From contig JASJDJ010000020.1 of assembly GCA_030065635.1 (NCBI GenBank), forward strand, positions 1 through 47,946: a stretch of DNA of 47,946 nt. Reading direction: 5' to 3'. Under the pieces are notes generated by a model that searched no databases, was not told where the DNA came from, and was given only the letters and a program-made list of their open reading frames with translations. Position 1 is the first letter of the stretch; each line of letters begins with the position of its first letter. The stretch comes from Xenococcaceae cyanobacterium MO_188.B32 (GTDB lineage Bacteria; Cyanobacteriota; Cyanobacteriia; Cyanobacteriales; Xenococcaceae). A program made the position numbers and the translations under genes. Of this stretch, positions 7,220 through 15,700 are shown piece by piece.

Positions 7220-7366
7220 ATGGCCAAAAGAGAAAAGTTATGGAAAAAAGCACAAGAGAGTCCACAAAATCTTACTTTTGATCAATTTGAAACTTTATTG
7301 AGGCAAACAGGCTGGACATTTAGTTTTCTCGGGTACTTGACACCTGTTAAAAAATTGCTATATTGA
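7220..7366 (+). pseudogene. second HicA-like toxin, truncated
   Basis: The 48 codons begin MAKREKLWKKAQESPQNLTF and continue DQFETLLRQTGWTF, a typical start of another HicA subfamily in which a GSH motif should come next. Instead the frame continues SFLGYLTPVKKLLY and stops. The missing part would contain the catalytic His. The last codons overlap the promoter of the thr leader unit (7337-7364), so a breakpoint joined the two. No HicB partner follows. The remnant is probably non-functional. Confidence 0.65.
7337..7364 (+). promoter_or_regulatory. sigma70-type promoter of the thr leader and synthetase unit
   Basis: TTGACA (7337-7342), a 16-base spacer and TATATT (7359-7364) are close to consensus. 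Transcription would start near 7371, giving a first leader peptide start about 26 bases into the RNA. It is the only strong promoter I see ahead of the synthetase gene. Confidence 0.75.
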
Positions 7367-7396
7367 GAGTATATTGGAACAAAGTTTTTATCACTA

Positions 7397-7459
7397 ATGA
7401 AAACGGCACTCGTCCTTACTACCACAATCACCACAACTACCCACACGGGAGGGTTTTAA
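7397..7459 (+). CDS. threonine-rich leader peptide 1
   Basis: The 20-residue frame reads MKTALVLTTTITTTTHTGGF and contains nine threonines, seven of them in the eight codons 8-15. It resembles E. coli ThrL in design though not in sequence. No Shine-Dalgarno is obvious. Its last sense codons GGA GGG (7448-7453) are exactly complementary to CCCTCC (7496-7501) in the 5' arm of the terminator that follows. A ribosome stalled early in the Thr run would leave GGAGGG free to form the antiterminator; a ribosome reaching the stop codon would cover it. A His-rich reading in another frame exists, but it runs on through the terminator hairpin. Confidence 0.72.
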   Translation: MKTALVLTTTITTTTHTGGF

Positions 7460-7492
7460 GGCACTGCGCTGAAATTAGTCTTACTACTTTAG

Positions 7493-7529
7493 TTGCCCTC
7501 CAGACGAACTCTGGGGGGCAATGTTTTTT
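7493..7529 (+). terminator. attenuator terminator 1
   Basis: TTGCCCTCCAGA and TCTGGGGGGCAA form a 12-bp stem (one G-T pair) with a 5-base loop, followed by TGTTTTTT. This is a strong intrinsic terminator inside the transcribed leader. Its 5' arm can pair alternatively with GGAGGG at 7448-7453. Confidence 0.85.
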
Positions 7530-7557
7530 CATCCCCTATATCTAAAAGGTAAAAAAA

Positions 7558-7635
7558 ATGTCCATGTTGCTAACAATACCTTTGGCAATGAACACCACTA
7601 CCACCACCACTACCATCATGCCTGGAGAGACGTGA
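7558..7635 (+). CDS. threonine-rich leader peptide 2
   Basis: The 25-residue frame begins MSMLLTIPLAMN, then has seven consecutive Thr codons (7594-7614), then IMPGET and a TGA. AAAGG at 7545-7549 is a well-placed ribosome-binding site. The bases of its last codons, TGGAGAGACG (7623-7632), pair at nine of ten positions with CGTCCCTCCA (7662-7671), the 5' side of the second terminator. The geometry repeats that of leader 1: Thr run, antiterminator arm ending at the stop codon, then terminator. Both copies share this layout, which argues for function in the Thr frame. Confidence 0.78.
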   Translation: MSMLLTIPLAMNTTTTTTTIMPGET

Positions 7636-7664
7636 CGCTCGATCGCGCTCGGTAATTTTTCCGT

Positions 7665-7693
7665 CCCTCCAAACTTGGCTTGGAGGGTTTTTT
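7665..7693 (+). terminator. attenuator terminator 2
   Basis: CCCTCCAA and TTGGAGGG form a perfect 8-bp stem with a 7-base loop, followed by six T. It ends 37 bases before the synthetase ATG, so it must be read through for expression. The alternative pairing partner is 7623-7632. Confidence 0.87.
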
Positions 7694-7729
7694 ATTACTT
7701 TATTACTCGTACAATAGGAGAAACTAAAA

Positions 7730-9000
7730 TGGCGGATCACCGTGAACTTGCAAGGGATATGGACTTGTTTCACTTTGAGGAGCATAGTCCAGGAATGGTG
7801 TTTTGGCACCCACAGGGGCTACGGCTTTTTCGCAGCATTGAAGACTTTATGCGACAAGTTTATCAAGCTGGTGAATTTGAAGAAGTGCGCTCGCCCGTTG
7901 CTCTTAACCGCTCGTTATGGGAACGTTCAAGACACTGGGAAAAATTTCGCCAGGGGATGTTTGTTGTTGGCGGCGTAAAGGAGGATATAGATGAATCAGC
8001 CTTATCTGTTATCAGCCCTGACTATGCGTTGAAGCCTATGTCATGCCCTGCCCATATTGCCATTTATCAGTCCCGTAAACGCAGCTATCGAGAAATTCCT
8101 ATGCGATTGATGGAGTTTGGTATCTGTCATCGCAACGAACTTTCTGGCACTTTATCGGGGTGTATGCGACTGCGACAATTTGTTCAAGATGATGCCCATA
8201 TCTTTTGCCGAGAATCTGACATACAAAGTGAAATTAGCAATTTCCTCAACATGGTAAAGCAGGTTTATGCTGCTTTTGGTTATGACCAATTTTCTCTGCA
8301 AATTTCTCTTAGACCCTCGCAGCGACTAGGCTCCGATCGCCTGTGGGATAAAGCGGAGTCGCTGTTAATCGATGTAGTTCAGTCTCTGGGGCAAAGCTAT
8401 AAACTAGCTCCGAATGAAGGAGCGTTCTATGGCCCTAAGCTAGAAATTAGTTTGCAAGATCGGTTGGGACGCTCGTGGCAGTGTGGCACAATTCAAGTTG
8501 ATTTTAATCTCCCTGAATTGTTTGAGCTAGCTTTTGTGAATGAATTGGGAGAATTAGAGCGTCCTGTTATGCTGCATCAGGCAATTTTGGGTTCGTTTGA
8601 GCGGTGGATTGGCATTTTGTTAGAGCATCACGGTGGTTCTCTTCCTGTTTGGTTTGCACCTACACAAGTCGCAGTCGCCTCTATTTCCGAGCGAGCATTT
8701 GCTTGGGCAGAAACAATTTTCTCGCGTCTCAAGCAATTAGGGGTTAGGGTAGAACTTCACAACCAAGACCGTACAATTGGTAAAAAAATTCGTGAACTCT
8801 CTAAACGCAAAATTCCCTTGATTGCCATTGTAGGTAAGCAGGAAGCCATGAATCAAAAGCTAAATCTTCGGTGTTTAGGTACTCCAAAACAACAAGAAAT
8901 GAGCCTAGCTGAACTCGAACATAAGTTAGCAGATCTCTCCGTAGCGAGTTTCTTTCCTGATGCCCATAAATTGAAGTTGTGCGATCGCCGGCTAATATGA
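7730..9000 (+). CDS. thrS2: threonyl-tRNA synthetase paralogue without TGS and editing domains
   Basis: The enzyme charges tRNA-Thr with threonine using ATP. AGGAG (7716-7720) fixes the ATG at 7730, giving 423 residues; full ThrRS is about 600-640. The protein begins at the class II catalytic core (MADHRELARDMDLFHFEEHS). Motif 2 (FGICHRNELSG, 130-140) is clear, and motif 3 lies around GSFERWIGILLEHHGG (288-303). The three zinc ligands are kept as Cys106, His157 and His283. The anticodon-binding domain follows from about 310, with VELHNQDRTIGKKIRE typical of it. The N-terminal TGS and serine-editing domains are absent, so Ser-tRNA-Thr errors would need editing in trans. Some cyanobacteria are known to carry such a second ThrRS. 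The tandem Thr leaders upstream suggest induction when threonyl-tRNA is scarce. Confidence 0.9.
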
Positions 9001-9200
9001 CGGCGGAACGGACGGATACTGCAACATTAGAGGAGTCTCTCTGTCAAAAATAAAAGATTGAGGAAGAATCTGAGCGAAAAAAGCGATCGCACTCGATAAA
9101 ATTACTCGAATTAAAACATTTTAGTCTCTCAAGTAGCTAATGTTTAGGGGTAAAGTTTTCTTAACTCTAGAAAAGTAACAAAAGCAAAAAAGTAACGCAT

Positions 9201-9755
9201 ATGAAAAGTGAAGAAGAAATCATGTCAGTCACCGTTGGTGTTCCAGAAGTGCTAAATAATACAATTCATCTTGCTGGTTACGATCCAGCTTGGTCATCGA
9301 TATTCGTTGAATTAGAAAAAGAAATTCGTGGTGTTCTAAAAGATAAAGCGCTTCTGCTCGAACATGTAGGTTCAACGTCTGTGCCTGGGCTTTCAGCAAA
9401 ACCGATTATTGATATGGTCTTGGCGGTTTCAGATTCATCTGATGAGTCTTTTTACGTACCTCAGCTAGAAACGCTAGGGTATGTACTTAAGATTCGAGAA
9501 CCCGATTGGTACGAGCATCGTGTCTTAAAACTACAAGACACTAAAGCAAATCTACATGTGTTTACCTCAGGCTGTAAAGAAATTGAGCGCATGATAGCCT
9601 TTCGCGATCGATTACGAAATCATCCTGAAGATATGAAGCTGTACGAAGCAACAAAACGCAAGCTATCTCAACAAACCTGGAAATATACACAAGATTATGC
9701 AGATGCTAAGTCAGCAGTTGTTCGGGAAATAATGAACCGAGCTTATTCTAGATAG
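9201..9755 (+). CDS. GrpB family protein (UPF0157 nucleotidyltransferase-like)
   Basis: The 184-residue product has the GrpB signature LLLEHVGSTSVPGLSAKPII DM near residues 53-75, a nucleotidyltransferase-like pattern with acidic Asp, and YEATKRKLSQQ near the C-terminus. The biochemical role of the family is not well established. An alternative ATG lies at 9222. The stop codon is created by the left edge of a MITE-like insertion: without it the frame would read on for YYIK and then stop. The C-terminus is therefore slightly shortened. It stands alone after the synthetase, 200 bases away. Confidence 0.88.
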   Translation: MKSEEEIMSVTVGVPEVLNNTIHLAGYDPAWSSIFVELEKEIRGVLKDKALLLEHVGSTSVPGLSAKPIIDMVLAVSDSSDESFYVPQLETLGYVLKIREPDWYEHRVLKLQDTKANLHVFTSGCKEIERMIAFRDRLRNHPEDMKLYEATKRKLSQQTWKYTQDYADAKSAVVREIMNRAYSR

Positions 9756-9967
9756 GGCTTACTGAATAAATCCAAAAGCTTGTCAAACAAGGCTTTTCAA
9801 CATATTTAAGCTCAATAAAGTGCCAGAAAATTGGCTCATAAGGCTCAAAAACCTTGCACTTGTCACTAGTTTTGGCGATAAAAATCAGGAAAATTATACT
9901 GAAAACCTTACGCCTATTGCCTGTTCCCTATTCCCTTCCCTAACCAGTAAACTTTTTCAGCAAACCC
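9755..9967. mobile_element. 213-bp MITE-like element with TAGATA target duplication
   Basis: The ends are imperfect inverted repeats, GGGCTTACTGAATAAAT on the left and GGGTTTGCTGAAAAAGT read inward from the right. They are flanked by TAGATA at 9749-9754 and 9968-9973. The interior has no credible gene and contains the run TTGCCTGTTCCCTATTCCC. The size and termini suggest a deletion derivative of an insertion sequence mobilised in trans. It replaces the last codons of the GrpB gene. Confidence 0.72.
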
Positions 9968-10119
9968 TAGATATTATATCAAATAGCACGCTCGCGCAAT
10001 GCTTCAGCGAATCCTGCGATCGCAATTCACTAAAATTCCTGAAATGAGGAAAATTACAGCTTTGTTATTTAAACTAAAGTTGTATGGTTAGTAGTTGTAT
10101 TTTTTGAGAGTAATACTTG

Positions 10120-10545
10120 ATGAGCGATCGCATCGGCACGATCTTTGGTTTTTTGGGTGGAACGATCGTTGCTGTTGAGTCGGGCTATAAAGTTTTTCCC
10201 CACCCAAAGCCAGATAAAATATACAACAGATTGAGTGATGCTAAATGGTTTTTGGCATTGAGATGGTGCGATAATCTCTCAACACCGGCAGGTATTATTA
10301 ATCACATTGGAGAGCTTTCTTTTTTTAATCAGATCGTACTCAAGATCGGAGAAGAACAATTCATTCCAAAACAATATCTACAAGAAGTTTTTGCTCAGTG
10401 TTTGCATCTTAAAGCTAACGAAACGATTACTTACAATTTACCTTTTGGCGATCGCGTTTTGGAAATACAAGCCTTGGAAATAGATTCGCGCTATGGAAAA
10501 GTAGCCTTAGTTAGAGAGTTATCGAGGGCAGCCGATACACTTTGA
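10120..10545 (+). CDS. hypothetical protein
   Basis: The 141-residue product is not recognised. It opens MSDRIGTIFGFLGGTIVAVE, a glycine-rich hydrophobic stretch that may be membrane-associated, then YKVFPHPKPDKIYNRLSDAKWF, followed by mixed alpha/beta sequence without a known motif. I prefer the ATG at 10120 over the TTG at 10117. It ends 23 bases before a Crp/Fnr-type regulator gene on the same strand, so the two may be cotranscribed. HIP1 sites inside suggest long residence in the genome. Confidence 0.65.
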   Translation: MSDRIGTIFGFLGGTIVAVESGYKVFPHPKPDKIYNRLSDAKWFLALRWCDNLSTPAGIINHIGELSFFNQIVLKIGEEQFIPKQYLQEVFAQCLHLKANETITYNLPFGDRVLEIQALEIDSRYGKVALVRELSRAADTL

Positions 10546-10568
10546 TTATAGAGAGAGATAACTAATCT

Positions 10569-11273
10569 ATGCTGGTTAAAGGTTACTCATCGATCGTTCA
10601 ACTAAAACAAATCTCGATCTTTCAAGATGTCGCGACAACACAACTTGAAAGTCTTGTTCCCTACAGTTACGTGCGAGAATATCAACAAGGTGAAATAATT
10701 ATGCAAGAAGGCGATCGCCTTCCTCAACAACTTCATGCTTTAATTACAGGAAGATTAGAAATTAAAAAGATTGCTGCTAGTGGTAAAGAAACCGTAGTGC
10801 GCCTCATTCCAGCAGGAGAACTTTTTGCTGCACCAGCTATTTTTGGCAACGGGATTTCCCCTGCAACGGTAATATGTCAAGTAAAGTCACAAATACTAAC
10901 CATCGATCGCGAAGCTTTATTAAAAGCGATCGCTCAAGCACCAGAAATAAGTTTACGAATACTAGAAGTATTCAATCAAAGACTGCAACAACTCCACAAT
11001 ACAGTACACGGACTGATTTCCGAACGAGCAATAGTACGTTTAGTTAGATTGATTCAATATTATCGCGATCGCGATGGCACTTATTCTCTAGCAGAAGGCG
11101 ATCGTTTAAATATTAAACTACCTTACTATCAAATTGCTCGCAGTATCGGTATTACCTATGAAGAATGCGTGCGTTTGTTTAAAAGACTAAAGGGAATAGT
11201 TATTTATAAGAGAGGCGGAGAAATTATTGTTAAAGATTGGGAAAAATTAGAAGCAGCAAGCAACCTGAGTTAG
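10569..11273 (+). CDS. Crp/Fnr-family transcription regulator
   Basis: This 234-residue DNA-binding regulator has an N-terminal cyclic-nucleotide-binding-like beta barrel (about 10-125; QGEIIMQEGDRLPQQLHALI is the typical turn region), a dimer helix (130-165) and a C-terminal winged helix with PYYQIARSIGITYEECVRLF as the recognition helix-turn-helix. The RxxS/T phosphate-binding pattern for cAMP is not evident, and there is no Fnr-type N-terminal cysteine cluster. The ligand is unknown. It is not NtcA, judging from the recognition helix. It is likely in one transcript with the small gene before it. Confidence 0.88.
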   Translation: MLVKGYSSIVQLKQISIFQDVATTQLESLVPYSYVREYQQGEIIMQEGDRLPQQLHALITGRLEIKKIAASGKETVVRLIPAGELFAAPAIFGNGISPATVICQVKSQILTIDREALLKAIAQAPEISLRILEVFNQRLQQLHNTVHGLISERAIVRLVRLIQYYRDRDGTYSLAEGDRLNIKLPYYQIARSIGITYEECVRLFKRLKGIVIYKRGGEIIVKDWEKLEAASNLS

Positions 11274-11295
11274 TAGTTCGTAGTTCGTAGTTATG
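11270..11295. repeat. heptameric tandem repeat (GTAGTTC)
   Basis: About three copies of GTAGTTC directly follow the regulator gene. It is one of several heptamer arrays in this window, a known cyanobacterial feature. Confidence 0.6.
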
Positions 11296-11384
11296 ATTTT
11301 TGCAACAAAAAAATGAGGGTTGCAGACACCTAAAAACTGATAAATTCTGATCTAGAATTCATCGAGTCAGGGAGCGGAATAAAT

Positions 11385-11606
11385 TTATTTGTCTTGGGGA
11401 TATCTCTCGTAATAAGCGTCCATTTCTTCTTCGGAAACAAGACGTTTGAGTCCTTCCTGACGCGAAAGCATAACAATTTGAGCGATTTTACCTATTTCGT
11501 TATCGGTAAGTTCAACTTCAGCTAACTCATCCAAAAATTGATGATAGATTTCTTCTAGCTGGTGATAGAATTTGAACCTCAAATCTTGGGATTTGGATTT
11601 TGCCAT
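11385..11606 (-). CDS. small hypothetical protein (73 aa)
   Basis: The protein is charged and almost wholly helical (LRFKFYHQLEEIYHQFLDEL), ending EEEMDAYYERYPQDK. I recognise no family. It is flanked by gene-free spacers and convergent with the regulator gene to its left. Codon use and an intact frame with good amino-acid composition support it as real. A role cannot be given. Confidence 0.55.
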   Translation of the reverse strand: MAKSKSQDLRFKFYHQLEEIYHQFLDELAEVELTDNEIGKIAQIVMLSRQEGLKRLVSEEEMDAYYERYPQDK

Positions 11607-11717
11607 TAGTTTCTATGCAATAGTTACAGAGGCTATAGACAAGAAAAAATTAATAGTACTCTATTTATATAAGCATAAAGCGTATAGAATAATCATCAAA
11701 GATCTTGTTTTCTAGTT

Positions 11718-12485
11718 GTGCCTACCATAAGCAAAACAAAATGGGGGTTAAAAAGAAATATCTTGACTGCCGTGCTTTTGGCAATTGGCGCAGTTTTGAC
11801 TACTGTTGCTAGTCTTAGCTTCAAGATTCCCAAGCTGATGCCATTGTTAGGAGCAGGGGTAATTTACCCTCTCTACTTCTTATTAGTTGCTCGCTGTAGT
11901 TATAATCGGGCAATGATTTGGGTGCTTTGGTGGGCTGTCTGTCAAAGTGTCGCAGTAGCAGGAGCAACAGTTTTAGCTCCAGAGCAAGCAGCCGAAGTGG
12001 TAATTCACGGCTCTGTCTATACAGAAAATATGTTTCATTGGATTCGTACGGGAGAAGGAGCAGAGGGGACAGTCCAATTGTTTTTGCCCATTCATTTACG
12101 AGAGTATGTACTATTTTCTTTCTTGTCACTGGTTACTTTTGGTAGTGCAGCTTTAATTCTGGGAACATATTTACTCAATTACATGAATTTTTATGTGGGA
12201 CAGCTTATCTATCACAGTAATTATCCTTGGTTAGCTGCTGTAGTGGGATGGCCACCGTGGTCGATGCTGCGAGTTATCGGCTATATTTCCACTGGCTTGG
12301 CTTTGACTGCTTTAGCTTTAAATCTCGGTCACAAAATTAGCAGAAAATTCCCTCAGCTTCACTTTCCACGTAATTATTTTTTGCTGGGACTGGGGTTGTT
12401 ACTAGGAGACTTAATAGTTAAAGCCACTCTCGCACCAATTTGGCAGAAACTTCTAAAGATGGCTCTAATAGGAGGTCGGTTTTAA
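11718..12485 (+). CDS. polytopic membrane protein, unknown function
   Basis: The 255-residue protein starts with GTG and shows about six hydrophobic helices, near residues 13-33, 42-58, 66-85, 130-155, 190-205 and 222-240. Between helices three and four is an outward loop with EVVIHGSVYTENMFHWIRTG. WPPWSMLRVIGYIS precedes the fifth helix. I do not recognise a transporter signature. No operon partner is visible; the neighbouring small gene is on the other strand. Confidence 0.7.
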   Translation: MPTISKTKWGLKRNILTAVLLAIGAVLTTVASLSFKIPKLMPLLGAGVIYPLYFLLVARCSYNRAMIWVLWWAVCQSVAVAGATVLAPEQAAEVVIHGSVYTENMFHWIRTGEGAEGTVQLFLPIHLREYVLFSFLSLVTFGSAALILGTYLLNYMNFYVGQLIYHSNYPWLAAVVGWPPWSMLRVIGYISTGLALTALALNLGHKISRKFPQLHFPRNYFLLGLGLLLGDLIVKATLAPIWQKLLKMALIGGRF

Positions 12486-12550
12486 TAATAGAAACGAAAA
12501 TTAGGTAAGCAGAGGGAGATAGGGAAGATGAGGAAGTAATACTTTAACTT

Positions 12551-12718
12551 TTATCCACCTTGACTTATTTGCCGAACTACTCCTCCATGAGCTTTAGCCA
12601 TGACATTTGCCATTTCTACTGAGGGGAATTTTTTCGCTTTTTCTATTCCTGGTTGGAAATTACCTGAATAAGTCAAATAATGAGTAAATATACCTACTTT
12701 TTTCTCGATTATCCACAT
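12551..12718 (-). CDS. small hypothetical protein (55 aa)
   Basis: The frame starts MWIIEKKVGIFTHYLTYSGN and ends AHGGVVRQISQGG. The composition is protein-like (FPSVEMANVMAKAHGG looks like a helix). It ends 66 bases from the convergent membrane-protein gene and its start is 15 bases after the stop of the caspase-WD40 gene on the same strand, so it could be cotranscribed with it. I recognise no family. Length alone makes this moderately uncertain. Confidence 0.5.
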   Translation of the reverse strand: MWIIEKKVGIFTHYLTYSGNFQPGIEKAKKFPSVEMANVMAKAHGGVVRQISQGG

Positions 12719-12732
12719 ATTACTGATTGTTA

Positions 12733-15700
12733 TTAATTACAAATAAGTCGATCGCGCTTGGGCAGATGAGAGTTATTTTGGAGATAATTAGCCAGACGAT
12801 CGCAACCCTGAGATAACAAGTTATCTAGATTTAAATTCCAGAGAATTAAGCCTTGTTGTTCGTCGGCACTAATTAAAGCGCGATCGCTAAAAGCAAGGCT
12901 ATTGACTGGAGAGGTATGTCCTCTTAAGGTTTTGAGTAAAGTGCGATCGGGCGAAGCCTGCCAGCCATGCTGATCGCGCTCTAGCCAGAGTTTAATCGTG
13001 CCATCTGCGCTACTAGAAGCTAAAATACTCCCTTCAGGATTAAAATTAAGACCAGTAACTCCATTTTGATGTCCTTTCAGAGTTTCTAGCCAAGAAACTT
13101 CTTTGCTTAGTGGATTCATTTGCCAAAAACGAATAGTATTATCCCAACTACCTGAAACAAGAGTTTTACCATTGGGGCTGAAAACCAAAGTAGAAATAGC
13201 TAAATTATGTCCTTCTAAAGTTTGTAATAACTCACCTTCTCTACTCCAAAGTTTGATAGTTTTGTCATAACTACCAGATGCCAGTATTGTACCTTTAGGA
13301 TTAAAAGCAAGAGTTTTAATACCATCTTGGTGGTTTGTTAACGTGGTAATTAGTTGGGGTTGCTCATCGATTATCGACCAAAGTTTAATAGTTTTATCTG
13401 CACCACCAGATGCTAAGAGATAGCCTTTTTTCCCCCAAGCAAAAGCAATACTGTTAATACCATCTTGATGTCCTTCGAGGGTAGTAATTAAAGTTCCATC
13501 CTTAATACGCCAGAGTTTAACGGTTTTATCCCAACTAGCAGAAGCAAGAATGTTGCCATCGGGACTAAATTGGATTTGAGTAACGGTAGTTTGATGTCCT
13601 GGTAGAGTAAGCAGTAATTTTCGGCTATTATCGGGGTTTTTACGCCATAGATCGATTTTTCCATTCCAGCCTGTAGTCGCAAAAGTTTCTGGAGAAACGG
13701 GAGAAACAGCAATACTATAAATACCGCCATCGGCTAGAAAAGCAGGTTTATTAACTTGCCATATTCTGACAGTTTTATCGGCACTAGCCGAGGCAAGAGT
13801 ATGACCATCGGGATGAAAACTTAGACTTAAAATTTCTCCTCCATGTCCATGGAGAGTTTGTTGCCAGATACCATCGGTATTCCAGATATTTACCCGACCA
13901 TTTGCTCCTGCTGTTGCCAACAATTGTCCGTCGGGACTGTAACTAAGATCGTTAATTTCTGCTTTAGTTGGATAGTAATTAAGTAAACTGCCATCAGCGA
14001 CTCGCCAAAGTCTGACTATTCCATTTTCACAAGCTGCAACTATTTTGCTCCCATCGGGGCTAAAAGTTAATTGTCTGACTCTTTCTTCATCTCCCTGAAT
14101 ATTTTGGATTTGTTTACTACTATTCTGGTTGACTGACCATAATTTAATCGTGCCATCTTCTCCACTAGAAGCTAGTAAGTAATAAGATTCGGTTTGATTA
14201 TTGGCCGATCTATTAGTTATATAAGGAGAAAAAGTTACATCATTAACCCAACCTTGATGAGCAGATAGAGTATGAATCTTGGTACCATCTAGTTGCCAGA
14301 TTTCGATCTTACCATCACGACTGGCAGAAGCTATTATGTCACTTTCAGGACTAAAAGCAACGCTAGTTACCCAGTCTTGATGTCCTTTAATTTGGTGTAA
14401 GGGTTGAACCCGATCGTTAGCAATACTCCATAATCTAATGGTATTATCTGCACTAGCAGAAGCCAAAAATTTACCATTAGGTGCAAAAGTAAGGTCTGTA
14501 ACTCGGTCTTGATGTCCTGTTAAAGTAAAGAGTAATTTACCTTCTCGATCCCAAATTTTAATAGTGCGATCGCTACTAGCTGTGGCAATTAATTCACCTT
14601 TAGGACCATAGCTAACGGCGTTTACTCTTTGACCGTGATTTTCTAAGCGATTTAGTTCTTGAGTCCCTTCTACTGTTTGTTGTAGAGTGCCAATAGTTTC
14701 TAATTTAGTTTTCTGCCAGTTATTACTACCAACTAAGATTTTTCCCCACCTGTCAACTTGCTGGAGTTGCTCTCCTGCTTTAACGCTAGTTAACAAAGAT
14801 TCTAATTGCCGCTCGGATAGAAGTAAAGATTCAGAAAAGGCATTGAGTGCCGAGATATTTTCCATCTGTGCTAGTATTTTTTGACGATAAGCTAAACCAG
14901 CAAAAGTTGTGGCTACTAAGCCTAAAATTCCGAGAGTAGTTGCCATTATCTGGGTTTTTCTAAGGCGTTGTTTGGTTTCTTGTTCTGCTTGTCTTCTTGC
15001 CTCTAAACCGCACGCAATAAATTCTTGGGCAGTACTCGTCAATTCGTCTGTGTATTTAATATAAAGTTCTTCTGCTTCTGCTAAACGGACTCCCCTCAAG
15101 AGAAAATCTGGCTGTTTGTCTTTTTGTTGCCAGAGAATAGCTGCTTGTTCGATTTGTCTTTGCGATCGCAGTCTAATGCGGTTTTCTTCTAGCCACCAGC
15201 GTAAAGTCGACCAATGACGGATTAAAATTTCGTGAACTACTTCTACTGTTACTTCTTGATGCATGGCTTCTAGGAGTAGTTCATCATCATCGGCGGGAAT
15301 ATCTCCACTCCTACTTTGTCCTAAATCGATTCCGCGGTCGAGATTAACCACAATAATTTTGGCAGCAGTTAAGGCAGCAAGGGTTCTTTCGACTAAGGGT
15401 AAAGGATATTTCTTAACAATAAGCTCGGATTTACTCACGCGACGGCGAGTATCTTCTGTTCCTTCTCCTAACTGAGTTAGGTTCATAAAAATCCATCTGG
15501 CGCAGTCTTGGGCTTCGGGATCGAGATTTTCGTAGGCAGATTGTGCTTGTCTTTCTAAAGCACCTTTAATCCCTCCCAATTGCCGATAGGTAGCTAGGGT
15601 TAATTTTCCTCCCAGACGACGTTCCCATAACTTTTGCAAAACAAATTGTAGTAAAGGTAAATCTCCTGCGGAACGGTCTAATTCTTGTAATAAAACTTCG

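Noticed and set aside
7570-7809. Minus-strand frame across the attenuator
   Set aside because: Antisense to the second leader and the synthetase start; no support.
10010-10025. GCGATCGC sites as regulatory elements
   Set aside because: These HIP1 octamers are dispersed throughout many cyanobacterial genomes and are not specific operators.
9820-10047. 75-codon plus-strand frame
   Set aside because: Most of it lies in the MITE-like element, and the composition is not protein-like.
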